From KBS-96 sp963722585 (lineage in GTDB: Bacteria > Acidobacteriota > Terriglobia > Bryobacterales > Bryobacteraceae), in assembly GCA_963722585.1 (NCBI GenBank), contig CAVRNU010000010.1, positions 197,779-261,778 on the forward strand: 64,000 nucleotides of DNA. Reading direction: 5' to 3'. The notes under the pieces are model-generated. The model had not been told where the DNA came from and did not search any database. It worked only from the letters and a program-made list of their open reading frames with translations. Numbering within the stretch: the first letter of the stretch is position 1; each line of letters starts with the position of its first letter. Positions 25,905 to 35,214 of this stretch are shown here, in pieces. The position numbers were made by a program, and so were the translations under genes.

Positions 25905-26693
25905 GTGGAGGAAAAAAGGTTGTCGAACATTCCGGTTCTCGAGATCAAAGACCTGCGCGCCAAAGCGGGCGAAAAAGAAATTTTACGAGGCATCAACTTG
26001 ACGGTTTACCCGGGAGAAGTGCATGCCATTATGGGGCCGAACGGCTCCGGCAAGAGCACTCTCGCGCAGGTGATCGCCGGCCGCGACCTCTACGCGGTCA
26101 CCGAAGGCGAAGTCCTCTACGAAGGCAAAAACCTGCTGGAACTACAGCCGGAAGAACGGGCGCAGCAGGGACTCTTTCTTGCCTTCCAGTATCCGGTCGA
26201 GATTCCCGGCGTGAGCAATCTCTATTTCCTCAAAGCGGCGCTAAATGCCCTTCGAAAGAGGAAAGGCGAGCCCGAACTCGATGCGATGGACTTCCTCTCC
26301 CTTGTGCGCCAGAAGATGGCGCTGATGGAAATGGAAGAAGCGCTGCTGAATCGCGCCGTCAATGCAGGCTTCTCCGGCGGCGAAAAGAAACGGAACGAGA
26401 TTTTTCAGATGGCGGTGCTCGAGCCGCGCCTGGCGCTGCTTGACGAGACCGATTCGGGCCTCGACATCGACGCTCTGAAGATAGTCGCCCATGGCGTGAA
26501 TACGCTTCGCGGCCCCGACCGCGCCATCGTGGTCATCACGCATTACCAACGGCTGCTGAATTATATTGTTCCCGACTATGTTCACGTTCTGGCCGAGGGC
26601 CGCATCGTGCGATCGGGCGACAAGTCGCTGGCCTTGGCGCTCGAAGAGAGCGGCTACGTGGGAATCGAGGAATTCGTGGAGACGGCGCAATGA
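25905..26693 (+). CDS. sufC: Fe-S cluster assembly ATPase SufC
   Basis: A 262-residue ABC-type ATPase that drives the SufBD scaffold. Walker A GPNGSGKSTL near residue 45, signature SGGEKKRNEI near 162, Walker B LALLDETDSGLDID near 185 and the H-loop VVITHYQRLL. SufC's own variation DETDSGLD (instead of DEPTSALD) is present. The reading starts with GTG at 25905; TTG at 25920 is an alternative with GGAGG upstream at a good distance. The 3' end overlaps sufD by four bases (ATGA). Confidence 0.97.
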   Translation: MEEKRLSNIPVLEIKDLRAKAGEKEILRGINLTVYPGEVHAIMGPNGSGKSTLAQVIAGRDLYAVTEGEVLYEGKNLLELQPEERAQQGLFLAFQYPVEIPGVSNLYFLKAALNALRKRKGEPELDAMDFLSLVRQKMALMEMEEALLNRAVNAGFSGGEKKRNEIFQMAVLEPRLALLDETDSGLDIDALKIVAHGVNTLRGPDRAIVVITHYQRLLNYIVPDYVHVLAEGRIVRSGDKSLALALEESGYVGIEEFVETAQ

Positions 26694-27826
26694 CCGAAAC
26701 GATAACCTCGAGCCTGGCCGAGCTTCGCAAGCGCGCCGCCGAGCTCTTCGAGGCGCGTGGCTTCCCCACGACCCGTGAGGAAGAGTGGCGATTCACGAGT
26801 GTGACGCCAATCGCGAAAGCTCATTTCCCAACGATTGCGCCAAGCTTCAATGGACATGGTTTGCGAACGGCTCTTGAGCGCGATCCCGCACTAATCGAGG
26901 AGTATCTGGGCCAGTATGCATCTTGCGAAAACCCATTCGTCGCCCTAAATACCGCCAACTTTGAAGATGGCGCATTCCTTCAGATTCCGGCGAACACGGT
27001 TGTCGAAGAGCCGTTATGGATCGACTTCACAGCGGTTCCCGACCGCGCGGCTCACCCGCGCAATCTGATTATTGCGGGCGCCGGCAGCCAGGTGCGAATT
27101 GTGGAGAGATATACAGGCCGAGGCCGGTATTTCACGAACGCTATCACCGAGATTGTGGTTGGCGAGAACGCGATTGTCGAACATGTCAAGCTCGAAGAGG
27201 AAAGCCCGGACGCGTTCCACGTCGCGACCATTCAAGTACACCAGTCGCGCAATTCCAATTTCAAGTCGCATAACATCTCGCTCGGTGGCTTGCTGGTGCG
27301 GAACGATGTGAACGCGGTCCTTTCAACCGGATGTGAGAGCACGCTGAACGGCCTTTATCTCGTAAACGGCAGACAACATGTGGACAATCACACGGCGCTC
27401 GATCACGCCGCGCCGCACGCCGCGAGCCACGAGCTTTATAAAGGCATTCTTGACGGAACGTCGAGCGCCGTGTTCAATGGAAAGATTTTCGTGCGCAAAG
27501 ACGCGCAAAAGACGGACGCGAAGCAAACGAATAAGAACTTGGTTCTTTCCGAAAATTCGACGATCAATACCAAACCCGAGCTTCAAATCCTGGCCGACGA
27601 TGTGCGCTGCACGCATGGCGCGACCGTTGGCCAGCTTGACGAAGAAGCGCTGTTCTACCTGCGGGCCCGAGGCATTTCGAAGACCGACGCACGCGACCTT
27701 CTGATCTATGCCTTTGCCCGCGACGTCATCGACCGCATCGGAATTCCGAGCATTCGCGAGTACCTCGAGAAAGCGCTATTCGAGTCGCTGGTGCATTCAC
27801 GCCAGTCCGCGGAGGCAGCCGTATGA
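26690..27826 (+). CDS. sufD: Fe-S cluster assembly protein SufD
   Basis: A 378-residue SufD, the SufB paralogue in the scaffold. The N-terminal portion RKRAAELFEARGFPTTREEEWRFT is typical. The C-terminal beta-helix has CESTLNGLYLVNGRQHVDNHT, the conserved FNGKIFVRKDAQKTDAKQTN and CTHGATVGQLDEEALFYLRARG with the cysteine and histidine near the SufB-SufD interface. Overlaps sufC and sufS by four bases at each end, indicating tight translational coupling. Confidence 0.96.
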   Translation: MTETITSSLAELRKRAAELFEARGFPTTREEEWRFTSVTPIAKAHFPTIAPSFNGHGLRTALERDPALIEEYLGQYASCENPFVALNTANFEDGAFLQIPANTVVEEPLWIDFTAVPDRAAHPRNLIIAGAGSQVRIVERYTGRGRYFTNAITEIVVGENAIVEHVKLEEESPDAFHVATIQVHQSRNSNFKSHNISLGGLLVRNDVNAVLSTGCESTLNGLYLVNGRQHVDNHTALDHAAPHAASHELYKGILDGTSSAVFNGKIFVRKDAQKTDAKQTNKNLVLSENSTINTKPELQILADDVRCTHGATVGQLDEEALFYLRARGISKTDARDLLIYAFARDVIDRIGIPSIREYLEKALFESLVHSRQSAEAAV

Positions 27827-29076
27827 GCGTTCAGGCCGAACTCGTTCACAGCGCGCCTGCATTGGACGTCGCGCGAATACGAGAAGATTTCCCGATCCTC
27901 GAAGAAAAGATTCATGGAAAGCCGCTGATCTATCTCGACAATGCGGCCACCAGCCAAAAACCTAGAGCGGTGATCTCCACGCTCGTCGATTACTACTCGC
28001 ATTACAACGCGAACGTGCATCGGGCCGTGCATTTGTTGAGCACTCGCGCTACGCAGGCGTGCGAACGCACGCGGGAGAAGGTTCGCAGCCTGATTAACGC
28101 GGCCTCGACCAACGAGATTATCTTCGTTCGCGGCACAACTGAGGGGCTGAATCTTGTTGCGCTGACCTATGGCCGCCAGAACATCAAAGCCGGCGATGAG
28201 GTGCTGATCTCCGGTCTCGAACACCACTCGAATATCGTCCCCTGGCAGATGCTGTGTAACGAGAAGCAGGCGCGCCTGCGCGTCGTTCACATCGACGACC
28301 GAGGCATCGTTCCGCTCGATCAATTCGAGAAGGCGCTGAATGGAAACACGCGCCTCGTAGCTTTGGCGCACGTGTCGAATTCGCTCGGGACGGTAAATCC
28401 GTTAGCGCGCATGATCGAAATGGCTCACCGCTGGAACGTTCCGGTAGTTGTGGATGGCGCGCAAGCCGTGCCGCACATGCCGGTCGACGTGCGCGCGCTT
28501 GGCGCGGATTTCTACACGTTTTCGGGGCATAAGTTCTTCGGTCCGACGGGCGTTGGCGTTCTGTATGGTAAGGAAGCGCTGCTCGACGCCATGCCGCCGT
28601 TCCAGGGCGGCGGTGAGATGATACGCTCGGTCACGTTTGAAAAAACCGATTACAACGTTCTGCCGTACAAGTTCGAAGCCGGAACGCCCGACATTGCAGG
28701 AATAATAGGGCTAGGCGCCGCGATTGATTACATCAATGGCATCGGCCTGGACGCGATTGCGGCATACGAGCATGAACTGCTCGAATACGCAACCGCGGCT
28801 TTTTCTCAACTGAGCGGCGTCACGATTATAGGAACCGCGCCGGACAAAGCGAGCGTCATCTCGTTTGTCGTGGATGGCGCGCACCCCCACGACGTTGGCA
28901 CAATTTTAGATCGGGAAGGCATCGCGGTTCGAACCGGCCACCACTGCGCGCAGCCGGTGATGGACCGCTTTCAGATTGCCGCTACCACGCGAGCTTCTCT
29001 GGCTTTTTACAACACCAGGGCCGAGGTGGATGCTCTGATTGCTGGAATCCGTAAAGTACAGGAGTTTTTTTCATAG
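27823..29076 (+). CDS. sufS: Cysteine desulfurase SufS
   Basis: A 417-residue group II cysteine desulfurase, which takes sulfur from L-cysteine for cluster building. PLP is held by the lysine in TFSGHKFFGPTG near residue 232; the catalytic cysteine sits in RTGHHCAQP near residue 373. The N terminus has DFPILEEKIHGKPLIYLDNAATSQKP. The first approximately 15 residues are not conserved. Sulfur is probably passed to SufU, encoded one base downstream. Confidence 0.97.
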   Translation: MSVQAELVHSAPALDVARIREDFPILEEKIHGKPLIYLDNAATSQKPRAVISTLVDYYSHYNANVHRAVHLLSTRATQACERTREKVRSLINAASTNEIIFVRGTTEGLNLVALTYGRQNIKAGDEVLISGLEHHSNIVPWQMLCNEKQARLRVVHIDDRGIVPLDQFEKALNGNTRLVALAHVSNSLGTVNPLARMIEMAHRWNVPVVVDGAQAVPHMPVDVRALGADFYTFSGHKFFGPTGVGVLYGKEALLDAMPPFQGGGEMIRSVTFEKTDYNVLPYKFEAGTPDIAGIIGLGAAIDYINGIGLDAIAAYEHELLEYATAAFSQLSGVTIIGTAPDKASVISFVVDGAHPHDVGTILDREGIAVRTGHHCAQPVMDRFQIAATTRASLAFYNTRAEVDALIAGIRKVQEFFS

Positions 29077-29519
29077 TGTCGGACCTGCACGATCTGTATC
29101 AGGAAACGATTATCGACCACAGTAAGCGGCCCCGCAACAAAGGCGCGCTCGCGCAGGCGACGCATAGCGCCGAAGGTTACAACCCGCTGTGCGGCGATCG
29201 GGTGAAGGTCGAGATCAAGCTCGAAAACGGGCGCGTTGCGGCAATCGGCTTTGAGGGCGCTGGTTGCGCCATCTCGACTGCCTCTGCTTCCCTGATGACT
29301 GAGTCAATCAGGGGCAAAACGCCGGAAGAGGCCGAGAGCGCGTTCCAGAAGTTCCACGGGTTATTGACCGAAGAAAAGCTGCCCCCCTCCGATCTCGGCA
29401 AGCTGGCTGTGTTTTCTGGTGTCCGCGAATATCCAATGCGCGTTAAGTGTGCAACTCTTGCGTGGCACACGCTTCGGGCAGCGCTGCGAGGCGAAGCCAA
29501 ACCGGTCTCGACGGAGTGA
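29076..29519 (+). CDS. sufU: SufU, sulfur-transfer partner of SufS
   Basis: A 147-residue NifU-N-like SufU. The three cysteines that bind zinc or sulfur are in NPLCGDRV, GAGCAIS and RVKCATLAWHTL. SufU accepts sulfur from SufS in SUF systems lacking SufE, and no sufE is seen here. The start is GTG, whose G is the last base of the sufS stop codon. It is four bases upstream of the sufT-like gene. Confidence 0.95.
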   Translation: MSDLHDLYQETIIDHSKRPRNKGALAQATHSAEGYNPLCGDRVKVEIKLENGRVAAIGFEGAGCAISTASASLMTESIRGKTPEEAESAFQKFHGLLTEEKLPPSDLGKLAVFSGVREYPMRVKCATLAWHTLRAALRGEAKPVSTE

Positions 29520-29522
29520 ACC

Positions 29523-29870
29523 ATGTCTCAAGACCTACGCTCGCGCGTCATCGAGGCATTGAAGACGGTATACGATCCGGAAATCCCAGCCGACATCTAC
29601 GAGCTCGGCCTGATCTACGATCTTGACGTCGGGAACAACGGAGAGGTGCTGGTCAAAATGACTCTGACCGCGCCGAACTGCCCCGTTGCTGAGATTTTGC
29701 CGAACCAGGTGCGACAGAAAATTCTGGGTATTGAAGGTGTGACGTCAGCTAATGTCGATTTGGTTTTTGACCCGCCCTGGGACCGGGACAGGATGTCGGA
29801 TGTAGCAAAGTTGGCCCTCGGTTTCGATCTGAGCCCCCAGACTGTGCCCCTTTCAAAGTTGCAGCGATGA
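29523..29870 (+). CDS. sufT: SufT-like MIP18/DUF59 family protein
   Basis: A 115-residue MIP18-type protein with VIEALKTVYDPEIPADIYELGLIYDL, MTLTAPNCPVAEILP and VDLVFDPPWDRDRMS. Members encoded in SUF operons help mature Fe-S proteins. The conserved cysteine is in APNCPV. The stop overlaps the start of the following Rrf2 regulator by four bases. The SufT label rests on the operon context as well as on the fold. Confidence 0.92.
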   Translation: MSQDLRSRVIEALKTVYDPEIPADIYELGLIYDLDVGNNGEVLVKMTLTAPNCPVAEILPNQVRQKILGIEGVTSANVDLVFDPPWDRDRMSDVAKLALGFDLSPQTVPLSKLQR

Positions 29871-30382
29871 AACTGAGCTCTCACGAAGAATACGGATTGC
29901 GCTGCCTTTTGCGAGTCGCGCATCAGGGCTCGAACGGAAGCGCGACCATTCCGGAAATCAGCCGTCACGAAGGCATCTCGATGGCGTACGTGGGCAAGTT
30001 GATGCGCATTTTGCGGCAGGGTGGCTTTGTAAAGGCCGCGCGTGGCAAAACTGGCGGTTATACACTCGCGCTTCCTCCCGAGCGAATCTGCGTTGGCGAT
30101 GCGTTAACTATTCTCGGAGGCCGCATCTATGAAGACGATTTCTGCGACCGGCATTCCGGCACGCTAACGAGTTGCTCGCATTCGACCGACTGTTCCATCC
30201 GCACTCTTTGGCATGCGGTGCAGGGCGCCGTCGATAATATACTCCGTGGAACGACACTTCGCGATTTGCTGGGCTCCGATCGCGAGACTGTAACTGCCAG
30301 CGTTTTCGAAAGCGGCCTAACGCGAATCTCTCACGAATCGAGCGCTCGCGCCGTGGAAATCCGGGCTAAGCAAGCGGAGTAG
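29867..30382 (+). CDS. Rrf2-family regulator, probably Fe-S sensing
   Basis: A 171-residue regulator with the Rrf2 winged helix: MKLSSHEEYGLRCLLRVA, then ISRHEGISMAYVGKLMRILRQGGFVKAARGKTGGYTLA. Three cysteines are arranged as in cluster-binding Rrf2 proteins (IscR, RsrR-like): DFCDRHSGTLTSCSHSTDCSIRTLW near residues 90-115. It is the last gene of the suf operon, overlapping sufT by four bases, so it probably autoregulates the operon in response to cluster supply. The final approximately 35 residues are not recognised. Its end overlaps the convergent SDR gene by 17 bases. Confidence 0.9.
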   Translation: MKLSSHEEYGLRCLLRVAHQGSNGSATIPEISRHEGISMAYVGKLMRILRQGGFVKAARGKTGGYTLALPPERICVGDALTILGGRIYEDDFCDRHSGTLTSCSHSTDCSIRTLWHAVQGAVDNILRGTTLRDLLGSDRETVTASVFESGLTRISHESSARAVEIRAKQAE

Positions 30383-31223
30383 ATTCCCGCCGTAAATCGC
30401 GCACCGGGGGATTAGTGCGCGCCAGCATCGATTCGAAACGGTCGCGTATGCCGCCATCGAGTTGCGGATGCGTAAGGATCCAGAACTGATTCTCGCGGAC
30501 CGCTTTCATCATGGCATCCACGATCTCTTCTGGCGGCGTGCCCTCTTCGACAACCTGCTTCAGTGCGTCGTAAAAACCGAAGGACGCAGCGGGATCCATC
30601 TGGACGCCTTCGGGCCTATTCCGTGCGCTTTCCGCCAAACGAGTTTTCGAGAATGCCGGACATAAAACCGAAACATGAATCTTGTCCGTTGTGAGCTGCA
30701 GTTCAGCGTAGAGACATTCGGATAGGGCGACAACTGCGTGCTTTGAAACGTTGTAAGCTGACATGAGCGGCCGGGTGGTCAGACCGGCGAGCGATGCGGT
30801 ATTCACGATGTGTGCTTCCTGGTTCGCTTCAATCATCCGCGGCACAAACGCCTGTACTCCGTGAAGGACGCCGAAAAAGTTTACGTTCAGCGTCCAATGC
30901 CAGTTGCTGAGCGGCTCCTTCCAGACTGGTGCGCCAGGCGGTAAGATGCCGGCGTTGTTGCACAACACATGTACCGCGCCGAACTCCCCATAGGCTCTGG
31001 CCGCAAGCATTTCAAGATCGTCCGGCTTCGACACATCGACGCGTTCTGAAAGGACGCGAACTCCGGCGGCGCGCAGCTCATCGGCAAATTGCAAGAGCGG
31101 CGCGACCTCAATATCGGCAAGTACCAATTGCATGCCTTGAGCCGCGAAGCGTTGCGCCATTGCCTTGCCGATGCCACTTGCGGCGCCAGTGACCACGGCA
31201 ACTTTGTTTGTAAAGTCCCGCAC
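30366..31223 (-). CDS. Short-chain dehydrogenase/reductase
   Basis: A 285-residue classical SDR. Cofactor motif VTGAASGIGKAMA at residues 11-23, LCNNAGILPPG near 87, the catalytic serine in NTASLAGLT near 142 and the YNVSKHAV pair (Tyr, Lys) near 157-161. NAD(P)-dependent oxidation or reduction of an unknown alcohol. Start is GTG at 31223 with no strong ribosome-binding site. It converges on the suf operon and overlaps its last gene. Confidence 0.88.
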   Translation of the reverse strand: MRDFTNKVAVVTGAASGIGKAMAQRFAAQGMQLVLADIEVAPLLQFADELRAAGVRVLSERVDVSKPDDLEMLAARAYGEFGAVHVLCNNAGILPPGAPVWKEPLSNWHWTLNVNFFGVLHGVQAFVPRMIEANQEAHIVNTASLAGLTTRPLMSAYNVSKHAVVALSECLYAELQLTTDKIHVSVLCPAFSKTRLAESARNRPEGVQMDPAASFGFYDALKQVVEEGTPPEEIVDAMMKAVRENQFWILTHPQLDGGIRDRFESMLARTNPPVRDLRRESTPLA

Positions 31224-31391
31224 CCGTTGAGTCTACAAAACCTAGATTCTACAAACTCAGACTGCCGCTCAAATACGCACACCTGAATACCAAAAACGGA
31301 CAGATCTGCGCAAGCTCGCCTCTGATTGCAGGCGCAGACGGCAGACAGCCTGGAAAGGTAATTGCTTCATCCCGAACGGATTGATTACCAA

Positions 31392-33302
31392 ATGAAATTT
31401 CGTGCGGCAATTTCGTTGGTTTTCGCCGTTCTCGTGTCTGCCCAGACGCCTGAAATATCGATTACCACACCAAAGTCTCCGTCTATCATCGGCCCGATTC
31501 TTCAGCCGTTTCACTTCGAACGTAGGATTGTTTCGCAGGCCGTACTAACAAATTCGCCTCGCCTGGCTTCACTTGTCCGAGGGGGTAAGCTCTACCTCTC
31601 GGTCCAGGACGTGATCGCCTTGGCGCTCGAGAACAACATCGACATTGCCATTCAGCGCTATGGGCCTGTGCTGGCGCGCGAAGTGCTGCGCCGCGCCGAA
31701 GGCGGCGGATCTCTCCGCGATTTCGGTACTAGCATCAATCCTGGTCCTGCGAGCGTCAGCCTGGCCGGCGTCAGCGCGAACAACGTAGGGCTGGCCGTTA
31801 GCGGATCGGGCGTCGGGTCGGGAGGCGGAATTGTCGTGCAGTATGGCGTTGCTCCGCCCAGCCTCGATCCCCAGCTAATCGCTTACGCCAGCTTTTCTCA
31901 CGCTACGACGCCTCAGAGTATCACGCTATTGAACGAAACTTCCGCGCTCGTCAACGATAGCCGCTTACTCGAATTCGGCTACCAACAGCAATTCGTAACT
32001 GGCACGAGCGCAGAGTTTACATTCTACAGTTATCGAAGCAGCGTTAATAGTCCGGCAGATGTTCTAAATCCGTACACGCAAGGTTATCTCGACTTTTATC
32101 TCACGCAGAACATTCTGCAGGGCTTCGGCATTGGCGTCAACAATCGCAATATCCGTGTTGCCAAAAACAACACCAGGGTGAGCGAACTGCAACTGAAACG
32201 GCAGGTGATTACCACGATCTCCGCAATTCTCAATCTCTACTGGGACCTGGTCAGCTTTAATCAGGATGCGCGCATCAAGCAGCGAGCTGTGGACACCGCA
32301 GAAAAGCTCTATGAAGACAATCGAAAACAGGCTGCAATGGGGACACTCGCCCCGCTCGAGGTCACTCGAGCCGCGGCAGAGGTTTCTGCGCGGAAAGAGG
32401 ATTTGCTGATTGCGCAAACCAACGTCGCCCAACAGGAAACCGTCCTTAAGAACGCTCTCACGAGAGATGGCGTGGCAAGCGAATGGCTGGACGAAATCGA
32501 GATCGTTCCGTTGGACCACTTTTCCATTCCGGAAAAGGAAGACTTGAAGCCCATACCCGACCTGATTCAACAGGCCTTGGCCAACAGGCCGGAGATCGAA
32601 CAGAGCAGAATCAACATCGAGAGCAGCAAAATCAATCTAGGCGGCACGAAAAACGCTCTGTTGCCCACCATTCAAGGTTTCGTCGAGCTCACCAACAATG
32701 GATTAACCGGCGTGCCGAACGCGCTAAGCAACGGTTCCGCGGGACTGCCCGATCCGGCTTATCTAGGCGGATATGGGAACCTGCTGGGCCAGATCTTTCG
32801 CCGAAACTATCCCAACTATTCGGCCGGCTTCTCACTAAATATCCCCTTCCGCAACCGAGTAGCACAAGCCGATTATGTCGCCGATCAGCTCAGCCTGCGG
32901 CAGAGCGAACTTCAGCTTCGACGCACATTGAGCGATTTGCGAGTCGAGGTCAAGAACGCGGTCATCGGGTTGCAACAGGCTCGGGCGCGCTACGAAACAG
33001 CCGTCGATACACGCCGTTTGGCCGAGCAGACTTTGGATGCTGAACAGCAGCGATTCAAGTTCGCTCAATCCACCATTACCGACGTTGTGCAGGCGCAGCG
33101 CGATCTCGCCCTCGACCAAAGCGCGGAGGTGGAATCGATGGCGAACTACACTCACGCGAAGATTGCTTTTGACGAGGCCGTCGGGCAAACGCTGGAAGTG
33201 AACGGCATCTCCATGGACGAGGCAGCTGCAGGCAGAGTAAAGCAACAGTCTTATTTGCCCGCCATACTGCCGGATCAGAATATTTCCGGCCAGGAGCGAT
33301 GA
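31392..33302 (+). CDS. TolC-family outer-membrane protein (first of a tandem pair)
   Basis: A 636-residue protein from the ATG at 31392, which begins a signal peptide KFRAAISLVFAVLVSAQ. It has the two outer-membrane-efflux repeats, with long coiled helices such as LKRQVITTISAILNLYWDLV, RAVDTAEKLYEDNRKQAAMGTLAPLEVTRAAAEV and TLDAEQQRFKFAQSTITDVVQAQRDLALDQS. The region of about residues 80-210, rich in Gly/Ser, is an insertion typical of acidobacterial TolC proteins. It overlaps the next TolC gene by four bases. No inner-membrane pump or adaptor gene is adjacent, so the transported substrate is unknown. Confidence 0.88.
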   Translation: MKFRAAISLVFAVLVSAQTPEISITTPKSPSIIGPILQPFHFERRIVSQAVLTNSPRLASLVRGGKLYLSVQDVIALALENNIDIAIQRYGPVLAREVLRRAEGGGSLRDFGTSINPGPASVSLAGVSANNVGLAVSGSGVGSGGGIVVQYGVAPPSLDPQLIAYASFSHATTPQSITLLNETSALVNDSRLLEFGYQQQFVTGTSAEFTFYSYRSSVNSPADVLNPYTQGYLDFYLTQNILQGFGIGVNNRNIRVAKNNTRVSELQLKRQVITTISAILNLYWDLVSFNQDARIKQRAVDTAEKLYEDNRKQAAMGTLAPLEVTRAAAEVSARKEDLLIAQTNVAQQETVLKNALTRDGVASEWLDEIEIVPLDHFSIPEKEDLKPIPDLIQQALANRPEIEQSRINIESSKINLGGTKNALLPTIQGFVELTNNGLTGVPNALSNGSAGLPDPAYLGGYGNLLGQIFRRNYPNYSAGFSLNIPFRNRVAQADYVADQLSLRQSELQLRRTLSDLRVEVKNAVIGLQQARARYETAVDTRRLAEQTLDAEQQRFKFAQSTITDVVQAQRDLALDQSAEVESMANYTHAKIAFDEAVGQTLEVNGISMDEAAAGRVKQQSYLPAILPDQNISGQER

Positions 33303-35167
33303 CAGCCATGACCTCTGAGCGATTACTTCGAATTCTTCTGGCGTGCGCTTCGACAGTATCGCAGGCCGCTGCGCAACAACTGCCGGTCAGCGTCGAAAAA
33401 CCAAAAAGTCCAATTTTTTTCAGATCGTATGAGGCCCCAACAGTTCCCCACGCTCGAATTACAAATTCCGATCTGTTGCGCAGCTTAGTTCGCGGCGGGA
33501 AATTGTATTTGACCGCTCAAGATACGATCGCAGCCGCTATCGAAAATAATTTGGATCTGCAGGTGGACCGATATGGCCCGCTGGCCGCCAAGTGGGGACT
33601 ACAAAGGGCCCAAGGCGGCGGACCTCTGCGTGGAGTAACCAGCGGTAATTCCCTGGTCAGCCGGGCTCAAAGCGGACAAGGAGTAGTCGGCACCGAAGTA
33701 AGCGCGGGCCTCGTACAGAATGGAAATGGAAGCACCAGCAATAACGGAAATGCCCTTGTCTCGCAAATCGGACCGGTCACCCAGAATCTGGACCCGGTTC
33801 TACAAAACGCCACTGCCTGGTCCCATACCACCACGCCGCAACCCAACAGCGTAATCAGCGAAACAACTGCATTGATCGATACCAAGTATGTCTACAACAC
33901 GTTTGTCCAACAAGGATTGCTGTCAGGCGGTTACGTGCAAGTGACCGCCAATACATCCTACCTGAAGGAGAACACGCCTACCGACGTTCTCAACCCATCA
34001 ACCGCGACCGTCGCGCAAATCTATTTTCGCCATAATTTCCTCAACAGCTTCGGAATAAACGTAAATAGCCGCTTCATCCATGTGGCGGAAAAGAATGTTC
34101 TGGCCGCCAACAAAACGTTTCAATCGCAACTACTTAACTTGGTGACGAGCGTGTTAAACGCTTATTGGGACCTGGTGGCAGCAGACGAAGATTTTAAGAT
34201 CAAGCAGCGCGCGCTTGAAGCAGCCGAGGAATCCGATGCGTATATAAAAAAGCAAATTGGACTCGGCGTGCTGGCGCGAGTCGAGCAGCTTCGAGCGGAT
34301 GCCGAAGTTTCGAGCCGTAAACAGGCGCTCGCGATTGCTACTGCCTCCGTTAGCCAGCAGGAAAATTCCCTCAAGGAGATCTTGACTCTCAATACAACGG
34401 ACGATCCGCTGATCGACGCGGCTGAAATCGTTCCGCTGGACTATCTGCAAATTCCGGAAAACCCGGATCTGCCACCACTGCGCGTACTCGTACGCCGGGC
34501 GCTCGCCAAGAGACCAGACGTCGCTCTCACAAATCTGAATCGGGAAATTGCGGAAATCTCTTCCCTTGGCACGGCGAACGGCTTATTGCCGGTGCTTCAA
34601 GGAATTGCCGCAATCACAGCCAACGGTTTGGCAGGTACGCCGACGCCTCAGCCGCCCGGAAGCGGAGCAAATCCCTATTTCGCCGGCGGGGTAGGGACGG
34701 CGCTCGGGCAGGTTGCAAGGCGCGATTTTCCAAGCGATCGAGCCGCTGTTCTATTTGAAGGAAAGCTGCGGAATCAGGTCGCGCAGGGCGACTACGGCGT
34801 GGAGCAGCTTCAATTGCAGCAGAATAAGCTGGCCGCGCGCAAAAGCCTGAATCAGATCGTGGTCGATATTTCCAATCAAGTCGTCGCGCTCAGACAGGCT
34901 CGAGCCAGGTATTCCGCCGCGCTCGAATCACGGACGCTTGCCGAACAGCTTCTCGCCCGGGAAAAACAGAAGTTTTCTCTCGGAAACTCGACCGTAGCCA
35001 GCGTCGTTTCGGTCCAACAGGATCTTGTGACCGCCCAATCAACGGAAGTAAGCGCGCTCTCCGGCTATGTTCACGCGCGGATCGCTCTAGATCAGGTGCT
35101 CGGCGAGACTCTCGAGAATAATCATGTATCGACTTCGGACACGCTAGCGGGACGCGCCATGCAGTAG
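33299..35167 (+). CDS. TolC-family outer-membrane protein (second of a tandem pair)
   Basis: A 622-residue paralogue of the preceding gene with the same layout: a signal peptide ending QAAAQQ, the segment RGGKLYLTAQDTIAAAIENNLDLQVDRYGP, a Gly/Asn-rich insertion, and two helical repeats (for example LLNLVTSVLNAYWDLVAADEDFKIKQRALEAAEE and LEQLLAREKQKFSLGNSTVASVV-type heptads). Both copies are full length. The pair probably arose by tandem duplication and is translated in coupling (ATGA at 33299-33302). TolC is a homotrimer; two different subunits might also form mixed channels, which is inference. Confidence 0.88.
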   Translation: MTAMTSERLLRILLACASTVSQAAAQQLPVSVEKPKSPIFFRSYEAPTVPHARITNSDLLRSLVRGGKLYLTAQDTIAAAIENNLDLQVDRYGPLAAKWGLQRAQGGGPLRGVTSGNSLVSRAQSGQGVVGTEVSAGLVQNGNGSTSNNGNALVSQIGPVTQNLDPVLQNATAWSHTTTPQPNSVISETTALIDTKYVYNTFVQQGLLSGGYVQVTANTSYLKENTPTDVLNPSTATVAQIYFRHNFLNSFGINVNSRFIHVAEKNVLAANKTFQSQLLNLVTSVLNAYWDLVAADEDFKIKQRALEAAEESDAYIKKQIGLGVLARVEQLRADAEVSSRKQALAIATASVSQQENSLKEILTLNTTDDPLIDAAEIVPLDYLQIPENPDLPPLRVLVRRALAKRPDVALTNLNREIAEISSLGTANGLLPVLQGIAAITANGLAGTPTPQPPGSGANPYFAGGVGTALGQVARRDFPSDRAAVLFEGKLRNQVAQGDYGVEQLQLQQNKLAARKSLNQIVVDISNQVVALRQARARYSAALESRTLAEQLLAREKQKFSLGNSTVASVVSVQQDLVTAQSTEVSALSGYVHARIALDQVLGETLENNHVSTSDTLAGRAMQ

Positions 35168-35214
35168 CGTTGTCTGAAGACGCAAAAGGAGATGGAAGCG
35201 TGAGCGACCGGCCT

